From contig JAAGOF010000100.1 of NCBI GenBank assembly GCA_010645155.1, forward strand, positions 212,421-276,420: a stretch of DNA of 64,000 bases. Reading direction: 5' to 3'. Source of the DNA: Tigriopus japonicus (Eukaryota; Arthropoda; Copepoda; Harpacticoida; Harpacticidae). Both the position numbers and the translations under genes were made by a program. The notes under the pieces are model-generated. The model was not told the origin of the DNA. It saw only the letters and a program-made list of their open reading frames with translations, and searched no databases. Below, in pieces: positions 14,201 to 26,760 of the stretch. How positions within the stretch are numbered: the stretch's first letter is position 1; the number at the start of each line of letters is the position of its first letter.

Positions 14201-17200
14201 AAAGGCTAACTTCGATGTATGCAGTGTCGGATCATCTGTTATAATTAAAGCAAAAATGTGTTTCTGAAGAAATGGATGGCAATTGGACCCCATTAGAATT
14301 ACTAGGCAGACAACTGAAGTCAAATTTCTTCGAATTAAAACCTCAGGGAAGGTAATGTTGAAATTTGAGGGAGATGCAAAATCTTGATAATTAATCGTCA
14401 ATGGGTCGCAGATTAAGGTATACGAGAGAAACTTTAAGAGGATCCTAGTATCAAGTTGGACTTGGTCTTGCTGTACTCCCAATTTTCTCGCATATGTGTA
14501 ACCAATATGCCTAATATTATAGCTTCTGTTAAGGACTGCCTTTCGAAGAAGGTTTTTCAGGTTGTGGAAAGGTTCAGATGTGAAAGCAAGCCCTTTTGAT
14601 CTTGAACTTAAAATATGACCTAATGATGAGTCCAATATCGGTTCCCGCTAACTGAGAAAGCGAGTCAAAGAAAGACGGGTCAACAAGAAAGAACCTGCTA
14701 CCGGTAATCATAATCATAGAGACCCATGTACACATACATGATGATGAATATGATGAATTGATTAAAGGCAGGAAAACAGGTAGAAGAACGAAGGGGTGCC
14801 ATCCATCAATCTCCGCCAAGTTTGAAACTTTGTTCTACTACAAGAAAAAAAAATTCATTCACCCTACCTCTCGTCATGGATTCTTCTCTCTTTTGAAGAC
14901 CTTAAGCAAACGTCTCTCTCACTGAGGTGACGTCCATCCAACTTATTGATACATGGTACGCTAGAAGTCGAAGTCAGGCCAAGAACATTTCGAAGATGGT
15001 CCTTTTTGACAAGGAAATTCTTGGAAAGATGCGTCTAAATCTTTGCCGTGTGGCTTAGCCTTACAGGCACACGCACACACATACACATACACGCTCTGCT
15101 TTGTGCTGCATGTCCCTTGCCTTGAATCCAATTACGTTTCACCGTAAGCTCTCCCGTGTGATTTGGCCTTCTGGGTGGGATTAAACTTGAGGCATCATCA
15201 ATTTTCGACAACATTCTCGTAGTAGATGTACCCTCCCAACCTTCCAGGGTCTCATCCATTCTGCCAAGATTCCAGTACCACAAATTTCGGGCTGGACTTT
15301 GAGATTTTGGATGAAGTAGTGGACTCAGATGGGTATCTTCTCAGAAATACCTTGGGCCAAACACTGCACGGTTACTCGAGCAAAGAACGGACGCCCTCCC
15401 CCATCTTTAAATTTCATTGGGCCATTGACTCATTTCAATTTGGGGGGCATTACAAGTTTCATATCAGTCATCGAACAACAGACACTTGCCTTTGGGAAAA
15501 CAATACGATTCTGAGACGGAAGCCAAGAATAGCCCATTACAAATATGAATCATGATTTGGCACTTTTCACGCCAGTATCTATGAAGAACTACCATAACAG
15601 CTAGTGTACTCCGCAGTTCGACTCCACGACTCACCGAGTACCCGATAATGGGGCTCTTTCGGAGGTTCAAATGTGGCTAGAAAGGCTCTATTTAGAGAAC
15701 AAGAGGCCTAAGTTCTATTCACGTCGGTCTTGAGTGTGTGCCTCAGTTTTGGATGTGATTTGATTGTGGTCGAAAAGTGAGTGAAGGCAGTAGCTAATCG
15801 CACTTGAACCTTTCGCTCGTCGACAATCCCACGGCAATCTTACCAATCTTGTCCATCCAACAAGACGCGAGAAAGGGCGGCAAAGAAGGAACCAATCATC
15901 CGCGTACGTACAGTATAGACGTTCGTTCGTACTTCGGTTGAGTGGCGATTCATAGTCTCCAGAAAAGAAATCGTGATTTACTGTCGTTTGAGAAAAGCCT
16001 CGAGTCATTTGTGTGTAATGCATTCATAAGCAAAGGGTTTGTTAAACCATTAGTGAATGCAAATTTTTCGGCGAACAACAAAATGAAGCCCTTCTCCCAG
16101 AACCATCCAAAACACCTTACACTTTCAATCCAAGCCAAGGGCTTGAAACCATTAGCTGTGAAAATCAACGTGAAACGTTGATGAGTTGAGCATTTTCTGT
16201 CGTTTGGGCAGTGTTCGAGTAGAATGGCTTGGTCTGGTGTGAATTTCAAACGTTCATGACATCAAAATGAATTCATCACGAAAGAGTATTATGGACAGTT
16301 ATGATTTGACAGCTCCTCCAAGAACCGATCAAACAAGAAAGGTCTGAGAAAAACACACTTGCGTTCGTTCGATCGATCGATCGGTGTCGACGCATTTCCT
16401 CCATTCTAAGACGTTCAAGTTCCTTACGTGCGATATCTGCAAATGATGGAAAATGATGTTCCAAACAAATGATTTACCAAACGATCACCTCTCGTGAGTG
16501 CAAGAGTGCTGTTGAAAATGCAAGCGGATAGATTGAGGTGAAAAAGTTTCGTTGAAAGGATTTTGCACATTTGAACAGTCAATCGATTGTTTGTTTGGTA
16601 GAATATGATTCACGGGGTGACAAACTGAAAATGCAACGAAGAAACAAAACGCCGTTTCATACAATTCCGAGCCAGGAAAAGTGACAAATTGCGATTCGTC
16701 ACCAAAGTGTAACATAGTTGCTCCCTTGGCTGACTGATAAGGTCGTTTCGCCCGTGCTTTCTCGTTTCAACACTCCTTACAACACGGAAAGAGGCTTGCT
16801 TGCTTGCAGTAGATTTCTTTCACGCGTAATACAATATCAAATGCATGTGCAGAAAAGTCGATGTACAAAAAATCAAAAAGAAAAGAGAGTTCATACAACG
16901 CGACACTTTTCTTAAAAGGAGTAATTGGAATGTGTCCAGAAGCAAAGATCAGAATTCGAAGCAACTTCAGCAACAAAAAAATCGTGGCCAACATTTCAAT
17001 TAATCCACTCATTTCTGGATGGTGTTAATAAATTGAAAGTTTTAGTAATGTTAAGAAAGCTTTAAGAAAGCGAATTGAATTCTTATAAACTGTCCCCAAG
17101 AGTTTTTGATGAAATTGGGTTCATTGCAATCAGTGCTTTGAACATGAAAGTCATTCGCCAAATGTTTAATTAACTCGATTTATCAAAGATTGGGAAGAAC

Positions 17201-20200
17201 ATTGACCTTAAATTTGTAAAAAACTTTGCTTGAAAGATGTTTGCGACACTTGAAGGAATCTAAATCATACCGTTAAGATATGGCTTACTTTCCTTCAAAC
17301 TGTCTACCTCATTATTTCAATCTATCCGTGTTCAATCAAGAACTTTACCAGTCATTGACAAATTGTTGGAACCATGCTAAGTGTATGTATGTATGTATAT
17401 TTTTCTTAAGTGCAATTTGCACCTTTTAATTCGAGATTGACATTTGCTACACTGGAAGAGTAGTAACGTATTTAATCAGTAACGATGATTTAACCAGTTT
17501 TAAGGTGTCGCTTAAAAACATGAAATTTACTGTATGTATCATTCTCAAAATCATTGAGTGTGTAGGTCCACAAGCTAAAAGTTCATTTGATTAGAAAATT
17601 TCAACCCTTCCGATTTGTAAACTGCAACGGATCATTAGTAAAGAGATAAATAATACATCAAAGACCTAAAACAGGAGCAAGGTGTAATTTACTCATCGGA
17701 CAGATAACGCAAAAGGAAATCTTACTCACGTTTTTCAAACAAAATTTCTGGCCTTTAGATTGACCTTTCGGTCTAGATATTCAGTGCTTTATCAGTGACA
17801 CTATTAAGCGAGTTCAGGGGATCAAATGATAACAAAAATTTCAAGATGTCATTTCATTTATCTTGGACAACATCTGTCGCTCAATTACTATTTTCGAATA
17901 CACAAGTAAGCATACGCAACAAAGTGTGGTCCATTCACGATGACAAGTGTAGAGCGATGGATTAAGTCATCTCTTCTTCGTTGTCCTTTATACATACAGT
18001 AGCAGTGTACGTACGTATGTACAGCAATCTACCATCGAAGAACCAAGCAACCCCCCGGTTGGTCCACTTCAGGCGATTCCGATTCAATGGGTGGGAGGTT
18101 AGGAAGAAGAGGAGGAGGAGGAGGAGGAATAAGCAAACAATGAAAAGATGGGACCAACGCAAAAGGCTTGTCTCTCAACGAACAAACTTATTCCTTTCAT
18201 GGTGAATTGATTGTGCAAGATGGATCACATTGTTGATTCACGACTCATTAGAGTTAGCCACTCGTTCCATACACTGCTTCTCGAGTCAGAAGGGCCATAA
18301 GACAGGCGAACTCCTGACTACCTTCGGTACGTACATACGTTGGGTGCATCCAGACACGTGAGATCGTCTTGCGTCTGTCTACCACCGGCTTTCTCTCACT
18401 TTGATTTGACCTCTAACGTTTGGCAATTAGGGGGCGTAACCGGCAATCCTTTTGACAATTAATCACAATTATGGGCCTGGTCAACTTAGAGTAGGAGGGA
18501 GCGCCTTTATTGGTTGGAAAGAAACTTTTTGTGTCCAAAAGGTTAGATCCATCTTGATTTGACGTTTGTGGGCATCGATCCATCTCTTCCTCCGTTTTCC
18601 AGCCATCCATCCATCAAACCATTAAGTCGGTTGACTATAACGTTATTTGGAATTCATATGCTCGTTTTATCGAGTGAAAAGGGTTTTTGCTACAATGTGT
18701 GAAACTTTTAGGTTCCAAAAAAAAATCAGGATTTTTAATGGCTAAAAGACAAAAAGTCAAGTGCGGTTGAGCGACGGATGTTTTTTTCTCACTTTGGCTC
18801 GTTCCAAGTGAAAAAAGTACTCCCTCGAGACGACTCTCAATTTGGCGTAATTCATTCTCAACGAAGCCATTCAGAAGGTTTGACATATTGGTCGACCTTT
18901 TCGCCGTAGGCCCTAAACCAAAATAATTGCCCGGTGAAAGGGAAAGAGGCCATCCCATCAAAATAGTTGTCCCTGGTTGTTTTGTCATAGCTACATTCTC
19001 TCGGAAGCAACTTTGTTTCGTTCCCGAGTGGGTGTTTGGAACTTGTGCTCGAAAAACGCTTCATTGAGATCGCCTCAACGCCTTGTCGTTTTCGTCGTTG
19101 CTTTTACTGCTTTTACGACCCTTTGCTCATCTATTCCACGTGACAGGAGTTATCTTGAGACTTCAATCACTTCTCCCAGACGCTCAAGCCCCCTTCCCTA
19201 TTGAAACTGATTTGGTGACTGACAAATTGCTCAGACAAGCCACTCTTATCGGACAAGAATATCGCACAAGATAGCTCATTACGACCTCTCGCGTCTCGAG
19301 ATTTGACCCATCTTTCCTTTCGAGCAAAGGGTTGACGGTGTGATAGCTCCGGCTTCCAAAACAGGCAAGAAGGTTTTACGGTCGCATCCTTTTTATTGGT
19401 GTAGGTCCTGAAACGAGCCAACTTTTACTTTGAGGAATCTTGGGTAATCGAACCAATCATGTCGTGCGAGTTTCTGGTGCTCAATGTTTTCCGACATGTT
19501 CTTCTAGAAATTTCGCTCCGATCGATCGTGACAGAATCGGTCGTTTCACAATTGGAACACGGAGGTTCCAATCTACGTATTTGGTCCTTGTCAAGACGCG
19601 GCTCATCCCCCTCTCTCAAGGGCTTTCATTGTGCTTGCTTATTAATATTGCTGCATGTTCTTGGCTCAGTGTGACGGAAGCTGAGAGAATGAAGTTACTG
19701 GACAGAATCACGTTTGTGACACATATGGAACATCTGAGTCTGACATGAACGCTTTGATTTCTCCGTCGCGTTCTTACATCTGTACTATATGAAGTACTCT
19801 CCTCCACATCCACATAACGAGTCCCATTGTTAGGCTTTGTTCAAATATTCTCTCTTTGACAGTGGCACCAAATATTCGGTTCGAATGACAAATTCTTGAC
19901 AATAACAGGCTTTGTGGGATATGATTCGAGATGGTGCGAATTAAAAGGCTTCATCCGATTTCGTTGTGGGTGGGAAAAATACTACCTAAAAAGTTCAATG
20001 TGCATGTCTCGCATACTTATCGCTTGTTTCAATTGGCTCGACTAGGTTTGGAATTGCTATCATGATTCCACGATTTGACATTCTTCAAACTTCAAAATAG
20101 AAGTGCAAAACATTCTGAGTCGAATGTATCCCACAAGAGATTTCCAATCTGAGCTCGAGCAGGGATCTGCGAGCTCAGATTGTGCCTCAAGGGCATCCAA

Positions 20201-23200
20201 TAAAATCAGGGAGGAAAACTAAAGGCAAAAGAACACCACGATATAAAAGAAACTTAAATTTGTAGAGTCACTATTTGGTTGACCAAAGAGCTGTTATATT
20301 GGCATAGCAATGGGGAACTAGAACAAACTCAAGTTCTGAACCACTTCAACATGAGTGGATGAATTGAAAAGTCATCCCCAAAAGTCAATAAAGTACACTC
20401 CACATCGACAAAATACATGTTCTTTCACTCCCCGATTGTTATCATATATTATGTTATAACAATATGTTACAGGTTCTCATGTTAATGGCCGAATGCGGTT
20501 TGATCACTATTGCTGGACCAATGCTATATTTTCTTATTCAAAATATGACAGAACAGACCGGCTCTAAAAATAAATATTGTAACTTTCTGAAAGGATGAAC
20601 GTTTGACAGTGAACCAACACCAGATAAAATATGAATGTTTTGGAGGAGCTTGAAAGAGGTGCCTCAGCCAACTTGAACACAATTTCCTTGTCACAAGCCA
20701 GACTGCTCTTATCTACAGGATTCTGTTACATGGTATAGAAATGAGCTAAAGCTTGCCGCATTTTCACTTGTGATGGTAACAAAGTGACAACCGTGCCTGA
20801 GTAAAGAGAGTTGATGCTCAAGGCAAAAGTTGACATCGGTCGTGAGAGAATCAAATTTTCCCAATGTTGACGAGCTGAAAGCCTTGTTAGGTTGTCGGAA
20901 AAGAACCACATCAAATATTGGATCTACAAAGCCATGCTGCAAACAAACGGTTTCAGAAAGCTTCGCAATTGGAATCTTTAGTATTTAACTTGGGCATGAC
21001 GTTGGTTTGAACAATATCAATTTTGTAAACGGATGACATGTCGTTTTTATTCACAAATTCAGAGTAAGTGTTTTAAGTATTTAAGTATGTATAACATTAT
21101 TATTATTAGTAGTAGTAGTAGTAGTATTTAAGAGCAACAAAGAGCAATAAGAGCAAGTTTAACAAAAGTGTTTAACCTAGGATTTTTTGACGTTGGCCAG
21201 ATGGTGTCTGGAATTCAAAAGAGGAAAACCCGGACTTCCAACCTAATGCGTAGACGTCAGAATATTACTTGACAGACCAATTGCTTTGGACCGACTGTAC
21301 GAACCGACCCATCTTACTTCTCCCGTCATTTTTCATCCTTTTCCTCGTGTGAAACAATTTGTCTCTTATGAGAGGAGGTATTGATGACAAAATGTCAAAA
21401 TTGTGACTAGCTCTTATCCATGAACTCGACCAGGGTTAAGAAAACGGATCCCTCGATCGACCTAACCCTTCCATTTCCGTTTTAGTTGCATGTATCGAAT
21501 TGGAAGGCAAGATGGATATACATAGTTGGATGCCTGGAGAGTGAGTTTTTACTCCATTTCCGGTCTCTTCTTTTGTTGCTGCTCGTCCGTAAGAGATAGA
21601 GAAGGATTAGTTGTTTATCATTTCTAAACAGGAAGTATTCGCAACAAAGCATCAAATTTGGACAATTAGGCCAGCCAACGTAAAGAAACTTTCATGTGAG
21701 ACGGCTTCCTTAAAAAATCTGACAGGAAAATGACTTCAATTCCCATGTCGGCGTATTCGTCAAATTCCTTTCTACTTGAACCTCGAGCTGAGCGACCCGT
21801 TCCCGCTCTTTCAAAGATTAGTTGCTCCTCCCTATCCCTACTTAACCCTTTCTGAGTTGGTCATTGGACTTGCCAAGGGTACTAAGTAGATTAGGTTCTG
21901 AAGTCAGTCAGCACTGCAGTGAAGGTGCGAAAAAAGTGAGTTGGGAGAAAATTAAGCTTATGACAGATGCTTCTAGAACTTGTTACGCACACTACATGAA
22001 TGAGCTTGAAAAGCCGAGCCGCAAGTTCAATCAAGTCTTGTCCGGCCGAGGTAATGAGAATCCACTCAGCGAAAAAGGTTTTCCTCTGTGCAGTTCAATA
22101 ATTTAGAATGGTCAAAGCGTAATAGCCCTGCGCATAATTCATAAATGTCAGCGGTACCAAGCACAAGAACCAAGAAATCAGTCCAAGAATGGGATGCCCC
22201 TGACTCGAGCGTTAGAGACCCCTACCAAGGGTTCTGTAGACTGGTCTTCTATGTATGCATTTAGTGACAGTTGGAACCGAAAATAGTGTTATTCTTGGAC
22301 ATCATTTGAATGCAAGTGAGGCAACTTTCAAGTTAGATATTGGAAATCCATAAGTTCAAGCACCAGTATGTGTGTGTGTGTGTCTACTACGTTCATACAT
22401 TCCCGTATCCATGTGCGCCAACCAGCTCATTCAGCCTTGGCACATGTTGTGCGCCTACTCACACGCTACGAAATATTACACATCAAGGCTGAAGTTCCTT
22501 CTCCATCCGGGAACAATTTATTGGCTTTTCAAGCCAACCACTATCAAGTGAATTTGAACTCTCACATTCTATCTTGTACAATGTGCATACATTAAACATT
22601 CCTTTAAGCCTACACGATGAGCCACATTTGAGGAAAAAATAGTGAGCTGGAGGTTGGTTGAATAGAATCTATCCTTGATCATTCGGAGGGTGCTTCGATT
22701 ACGTAGAAAACGGAATTCTCTTTTTGCTAAAGCTTAGAGCGCAAAGCACACACTGGTTGGATTCAAACCCACGTAAACTACATGAGTGGTGTGATTTTGA
22801 CAATGGCACCCGGTGGTTAAAATCTCTGTTCAAGTGCTTACTCAAATGCCAAGACTTCCTATGACGATTTTTTGATGTCAGAGTATCAGCATGAAAATAT
22901 CTTGTGAATATGTACATCTTAAAAGTAGCTCAAATAACTATATTAATTTACTTAAAGCCACTAAAATTGACACATTTTCCCAAACCATATTGTATGGATT
23001 GAGAGGGTCCTTAGTTATGAATTGAAGCGAAATTTGCACAATATCTATGTAGCAGATAATACACCATCACTACTTCAAATTTTCAAATTGCATCAAATAA
23101 CCCCCTGAAATGCTCCAATTGTGTGTAAAAGCAATTCCCAAAACACACTATATACTTTTTCAACGTTGCAAACATAAGCAATACTTTTTTTATTTTCTTT

Positions 23201-25535
23201 CACTTTTGTCTTACATTAAAAATAAGTGTATAATATATATTAAAACTAACCTAAAAGGTATATTTTTGGGTTATTTTTTCTCCGGTGCTTTTAACAAACA
23301 AAGTAAGACGTAAGTTCATTCTTTTTTTTGTAAAATTCCAATGAAAACTGTTTGTTACAAATATTGCACTTTTTGAAACAAAAATTTCCGTTGTACCGCT
23401 AATCTATTTTTTAAATGTGCACTGATCTACAAAAGATCTCAAGATAATGCAATACTACCATACTACAGATGATTTACGACAAAAAGTTTAAGAAATGAAC
23501 GTTTTAAGTTACTTTTAAGTTATATAATATATATGAATCTTACAACCAAGACAGAGTCATAGCGAAACGAAAAACTATCATTTAGTTTTGTGACATTGAA
23601 AATGTATTTTATAATTCTTAACAACCGCTCCAACATATCGCCGGAGTGTTTCAAGGCATAATTTGATGCATTTTAAAGTTTTCAGGTAATGATAGCCAAT
23701 TCTGTGCCTCATAAATATTGATCAAATTTCGCTTCAATTCATAACTAAGGACACTCTTAATGTTTATAAATATGGTTTGGAAAAAGTTGGTTTTATTGGT
23801 TTTAAGTGAACTAATTTAGTTATTTGAGCTACTTTCAAGATGTAACATATTCACAAGATTTATTATAACACTCGGACAGTAAAAAGTGTCATAAGAAGTC
23901 TTGGCTTTTGGGCAAACACTTTCATAGAGCACAGCTAACCACCGTGGGCAATAATTCCTACAGCTCGAGAAATAAATGATTGGCATTTCTCAAAGAGGTT
24001 AGCATCGTTAAACCGTCAACAAAAATGTCGAATCTGTAACAAATTTGCTTCTATTTAATCTGCATAATCTGATTACATTTCATGAAGGATTTGACAAGGA
24101 TATTCTCCTTTTTTATAAGACTAAAAGAAGATGCTCATGTCAGATACCGGATGAAAATTCCAAGTTGAGATGATTTTTCGAAGGGTGTGAGCTGAGCAGC
24201 AAACCTCAGTCTCACTTCATTTTCTTCATGCCACCTGACGCGCGATTTTGAAGGAGCCTTAGTTTGTTGGGCCAAACTTGTCTAAACGTAAACTGACTTG
24301 TCCCTTGTCGTAGCCAATTTGAGTGGTTCAGAGGTGCTTGGGGTGATCAGTCCGAGTGCTCTGTTAACTCAATTTGTAGCTCAGTTGGGTGTCTGATTGA
24401 GTGACATAAATGTCATCCTCCTTGATGAAAATAGAGCGGACACGCCGCAAACACACATGCTCGCTCCAAGCTCAAACCAGGGTGAGAATGAGAGGAAGGC
24501 CCAGTCACTAGCAATTAGTTACACATCCTCTGGTCCAGTATGTGACCAATGTGCAGGTACAGAAGGCATCTCTTTCTTTTTTCCACGACTGCAACCAAGC
24601 TAGATTTGGCTGGAAATTTCTTGATGAGACCTAACATGTTGTCAAAAGGATACAACTCAACCAGGGCTAGTACCAGAAGTAACGTTTTTAGACTAAATTT
24701 GGAAAAGACGCTTGGGATGCATAAAAATTTGCGACGGAAGTCTTACAGTATATCCTGTACAATATATGCAAGAGAAATGCATTGAATTGAATTTGGATTG
24801 AAAACAGTGATAACATTGAGTGCCCAAAAGATGCGGCACATGTCTTTGGAGTCTTTGTTATCTTAAAAGATCAAGCCAGAGCTTCCAGGGGAATGACAAA
24901 TTTTTGACACTTCAAACCCGACAAATACTTCAATTCAAAACACTCTCGGGGATTTGATTGACATCAGTTATTGTGTTGTGTGAAAAATCCAAAGAACAAG
25001 TTTTTAATCTATTTTTGACACTCATTGACTGTCAATTGATCGACCAACTAGATCCCATGGACCACAAAACTGGATCTTGATACACGCACAGCCCCTTACA
25101 GATGATGAAGGTAGTAACGATCTGTGCTCTATTTGAGGCAAGTCACAATCAAACATTTTGTTGTTCAATATCATAAGCTTGTAAATGAATGGTGGAAAAT
25201 GTCATAGTTTAGATACGTTATCAAAGTTGCAGTCATTGGGTTTGGGCCTGATCCTGAACCTCAGGGTAAATAATTCTGTGAGAGCACAAAGAAGATAAGA
25301 TATGACGACTAGTAGATAAGGGTTTAAACTTCCATTTGTAAAACACATTTTTAAGGTCTTCTTGTCATTTGAGATCATCATTTCATTAACGACTAAAAGA
25401 AAAGCTGTCTTTTTTTGTACTGCATATTGTCACATTGCAGAAGAGGACTAAATTCTGCTTACCTGGTACGAAAAACAGTATCGATAGAGTCCATGCAAAA
25501 TTCAATATCCGGGGAATATGAGGAAGGCACGTCAT
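2123..25535 (-). CDS. Fas2: Fasciclin-2/NCAM-like immunoglobulin cell-adhesion protein, 5' half (partial, four exons)
   Basis: Homophilic Ig-superfamily adhesion protein, known in arthropods for axon bundling, synapse growth and epithelial adhesion. I assemble four minus-strand exons: 25535..25463, 3920..3719, 2497..2352 and 2257..2123. Phases agree at every junction (1, 2, 1). The product begins with a signal peptide, then Ig1 (Cys in LLTCKANV, Trp in DLKWFGPGG, Cys in SGLYTCEG), a linker reading into GITWDDAPEEQN, and the first half of Ig2 (IRCVV, TIDWLK). The order and the linker ITWxxAPExQ followed by an Ig2 with TIDWL are what I know from insect Fas2. The last exon ends in phase 1, so the gene continues past the left edge; I could not find the next exon between 1 and 2122. 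Transmembrane or GPI region, remaining Ig domains and FN3 domains are not in the window. The signal-exon assignment rests on phase and content; the other three exons are solid. Confidence 0.82.
2352..2497 (-). CDS. Fas2: Fas2-like exon 3: end of Ig domain 1
   Basis: Acceptor GTATTTAG| ends at 2498; donor TTACA|GTGAGT begins at 2351. It encodes IYTEEKPGDAAIMLFIKHL followed by REEESGLYTCEG, the D-x-G-x-Y-x-C region closing the first Ig domain, and ends in the linker VQISTY. One codon is split with the next exon (A|TT, Ile). Confidence 0.88.
2498..3718 (-). other. Intron 2 of the Fas2-like gene
   Basis: A 1,221-bp GT-AG intron inside the Ig1 coding region. No other feature is visible in it on either strand. 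Confidence 0.7.
3719..3920 (-). CDS. Fas2: Fas2-like exon 2: start of Ig domain 1
   Basis: Acceptor TTTGATTCCAG| at 3923..3921 and donor GATCG|GTGAGT at 3718. The reading frame carries NELRILPEGPQHKPVG, then LLTCKANVKNPELV and DLKWFGPGGQ, i.e. the B-strand Cys and C-strand Trp of an Ig fold. The exon ends with two bases (CG), completed to Arg by the first base of the next exon. Confidence 0.85.
12013..12042. repeat. (CTCA)n microsatellite
   Basis: Uninterrupted tetranucleotide repeat of about seven units inside the long intron. Confidence 0.9.
18101..18129. repeat. (AGG)n microsatellite
   Basis: Purine-rich AGG/AAG tract. Read on the minus strand it produces an artificial leucine-rich peptide, which should not be mistaken for a signal peptide. 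Confidence 0.85.
22805..23948. mobile_element. Long-inverted-repeat element of about 1.1 kb in the Fas2-like intron
   Basis: Left arm about 22805..23045, right arm about 23700..23948. The arms are reverse complements over roughly 240 bp with mismatches and small gaps. Shared blocks include CGGTGGTTA, GCCAAGACTTC, CTTGTGAATATG, AGTAGCTCAAATAACTA, CCAAACCATAT and TCCTTAGTTATGAATTGAAG. The central 650 bp are AT-rich with no transposase ORF. Long arms and no coding capacity suggest a non-autonomous foldback or Mutator-like element, but I could not identify a target duplication, so the superfamily is open and the ends are approximate. A fragment of the same family (GGTTTTAAG followed by AGTTATTTGAGCT) recurs near 45190..45235. 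Confidence 0.7.
23949..25462 (-). other. Large first intron of the Fas2-like gene (distal part)
   Basis: AT-rich sequence between the inverted-repeat element and the donor site of the signal-peptide exon. No gene, RNA or repeat recognised. Confidence 0.5.
25463..25535 (-). CDS. Fas2: Fas2-like exon 1: start codon and signal peptide
   Basis: ATG at 25535 with A at -3 (CAAAAATGA), followed by 24 codons ending in a hydrophobic run (residues LNFAWTLSILFFVP), then a consensus donor CCAG|GTAAGC. The exon ends with one base of a codon (G). The Ig1 exon at 3920 begins with GT, giving Gly, so the two join in frame. This is what a signal-peptide exon of this gene should look like, but the 21.5-kb jump is inferred from phase and content, not from a transcript. 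An alternative first exon elsewhere cannot be excluded. Confidence 0.65.
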
Positions 25536-26136
25536 TTTTGCGGCCAAAGACGGACTTTTAATCCAGAAGCACACAATCAATGGATGATACACACTTAGGT
25601 GTCAATAGCCAATGACAATTCAATCAATGTCAATGGATGAACATTCTCCTCCTTCTCTTGTGCTTGTCCGTCACCTAACTCGGTGCTTTACTGACTCACT
25701 CCCTGGCTCAAAACGCTGCTTGACTCAATCTGGTGTGGCCTGAATCTTGGGTCCTCGATCCGCTAAAGGATACACCAATGCACACAAAGCACAATGCACA
25801 AGACCAACAACAACAACCACCGGGCCTCCTCGAAGTGGGTAAAGTGAGGTTGAAGACTAGGTCCTTGTCAATGGTTCAAGTATCGAGACACCATCCGACT
25901 AATCAACAAGGGACTCGATTCTCTGAGCTCAAATGTCAAACTGAAAACTGAGGCTGCCATCAACCGCGGGAGAGTCGCTTCAATCAATCCTCCTCGGCGT
26001 GTGGCCTCCTCCTCATCACTACACTCCCTAAGGCGCCCGGCCATGCACTCACTCCGCCAAGTCAAGTTCGTCCCTTCAACTCGAATCTGGCGTCGCGGTC
26101 GCCACCGATGGCGACCTCGTCGTGACTGCGGCGTCC

Positions 26137-26171
<35 letters not shown>

Positions 26172-26760
26172 GCACATACAGTATACACGATTGTTGTGTG
26201 TTTGCTCCAAGTCGTGCGAAGTATACATCCACTGTACTACATACTCACTCCATGCTTCGTTTGTATGGATGTGTGTAGCTCTGGAGAAGAGTGATGCAAG
26301 AAGCCGGCTTGATTCACCTTCAGAACGTGGGCTCACCACTAATGGGCTTACAAAAAATGTTCGAGAATGTGGAGAACTGAAGTCCTTTTTGTCGAGCGCG
26401 GTGCGGTCGTCGGGAAATTCGGCTGAGCAATTTGGCCTACGTCACAAGAGAATCAACTTGGAGAAAGGGTCCCTTCGAAGCAGGTTGACTAGCGTTAGTT
26501 CAGAAACAAGAGGTCATTCCAGAAAAGGGCCTCTCTTAACATCGCTGTGGAAAGGCACCCACCTAATCGCTGGAAGAGCCACTCACTGGATAAAGGTTTA
26601 ACTCGAACGGGAACCAAGGGCAATTGGGTGGGCGGGAAGGTCAAAGAAGCGTTCTCCCCTGCACTCCAGCTTCACTTCCTTACACACCCACTTTCCATAA
26701 ATTAGTGGGAAATCAATCGTCTTTTTTTATTATGTAAATTGACCTCGACCACCTGCGGAA
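25536..26760 (-). promoter_or_regulatory. Candidate promoter/5' leader region of the Fas2-like gene
   Basis: Immediately upstream of the minus-strand signal-peptide exon. About 25900 to 26600 is clearly richer in C, G and CpG than its surroundings. It contains a perfect 8-bp-stem palindrome with a 4-nt spacer at 26097..26116 and a (TC)n(AC)n tract at 26136..26178. No TATA box can be assigned. A 159-codon plus-strand ORF here is driven by the dinucleotide tract and has no recognisable domain. The promoter role is inferred from position only. Confidence 0.35.
26136..26178. repeat. (TC)n(AC)n compound microsatellite
   Basis: CT repeat running directly into a CA repeat, within the CG-rich stretch upstream of the Fas2-like exon 1. 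Confidence 0.9.

Larger units (their letters stand above)
3921..22799 (-). other. Large first intron of the Fas2-like gene (proximal part)
   Basis: Nearly 19 kb of the presumed 21.5-kb intron between the signal-peptide exon and Ig1. No nested gene, tRNA or rRNA that I can support. Short ORFs (the longest 148 codons) show no family motif and no conserved neighbour. Simple repeats are present: (CTCA)n at 12013..12042, (TATG)n at 17384..17398, (AGG)n at 18101..18129, an ATT/AGT tract at 21096..21127 and (TG)n at 22368..22384. Many short CG-containing words and perfect TACGTA-type palindromes occur, but none repeats in an organised way. Confidence 0.5.

Noticed and set aside
14189..14635. 148-codon minus-strand ORF
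   Set aside because: No similarity to a family that I can recognise, no splice or start context to support it, and located in the long intron.
26122..26601. 159-codon ORF starting in the TC/AC microsatellite
   Set aside because: The first third is encoded by dinucleotide repeats and the rest has no recognisable domain. It lies in the presumed promoter region of the minus-strand gene.
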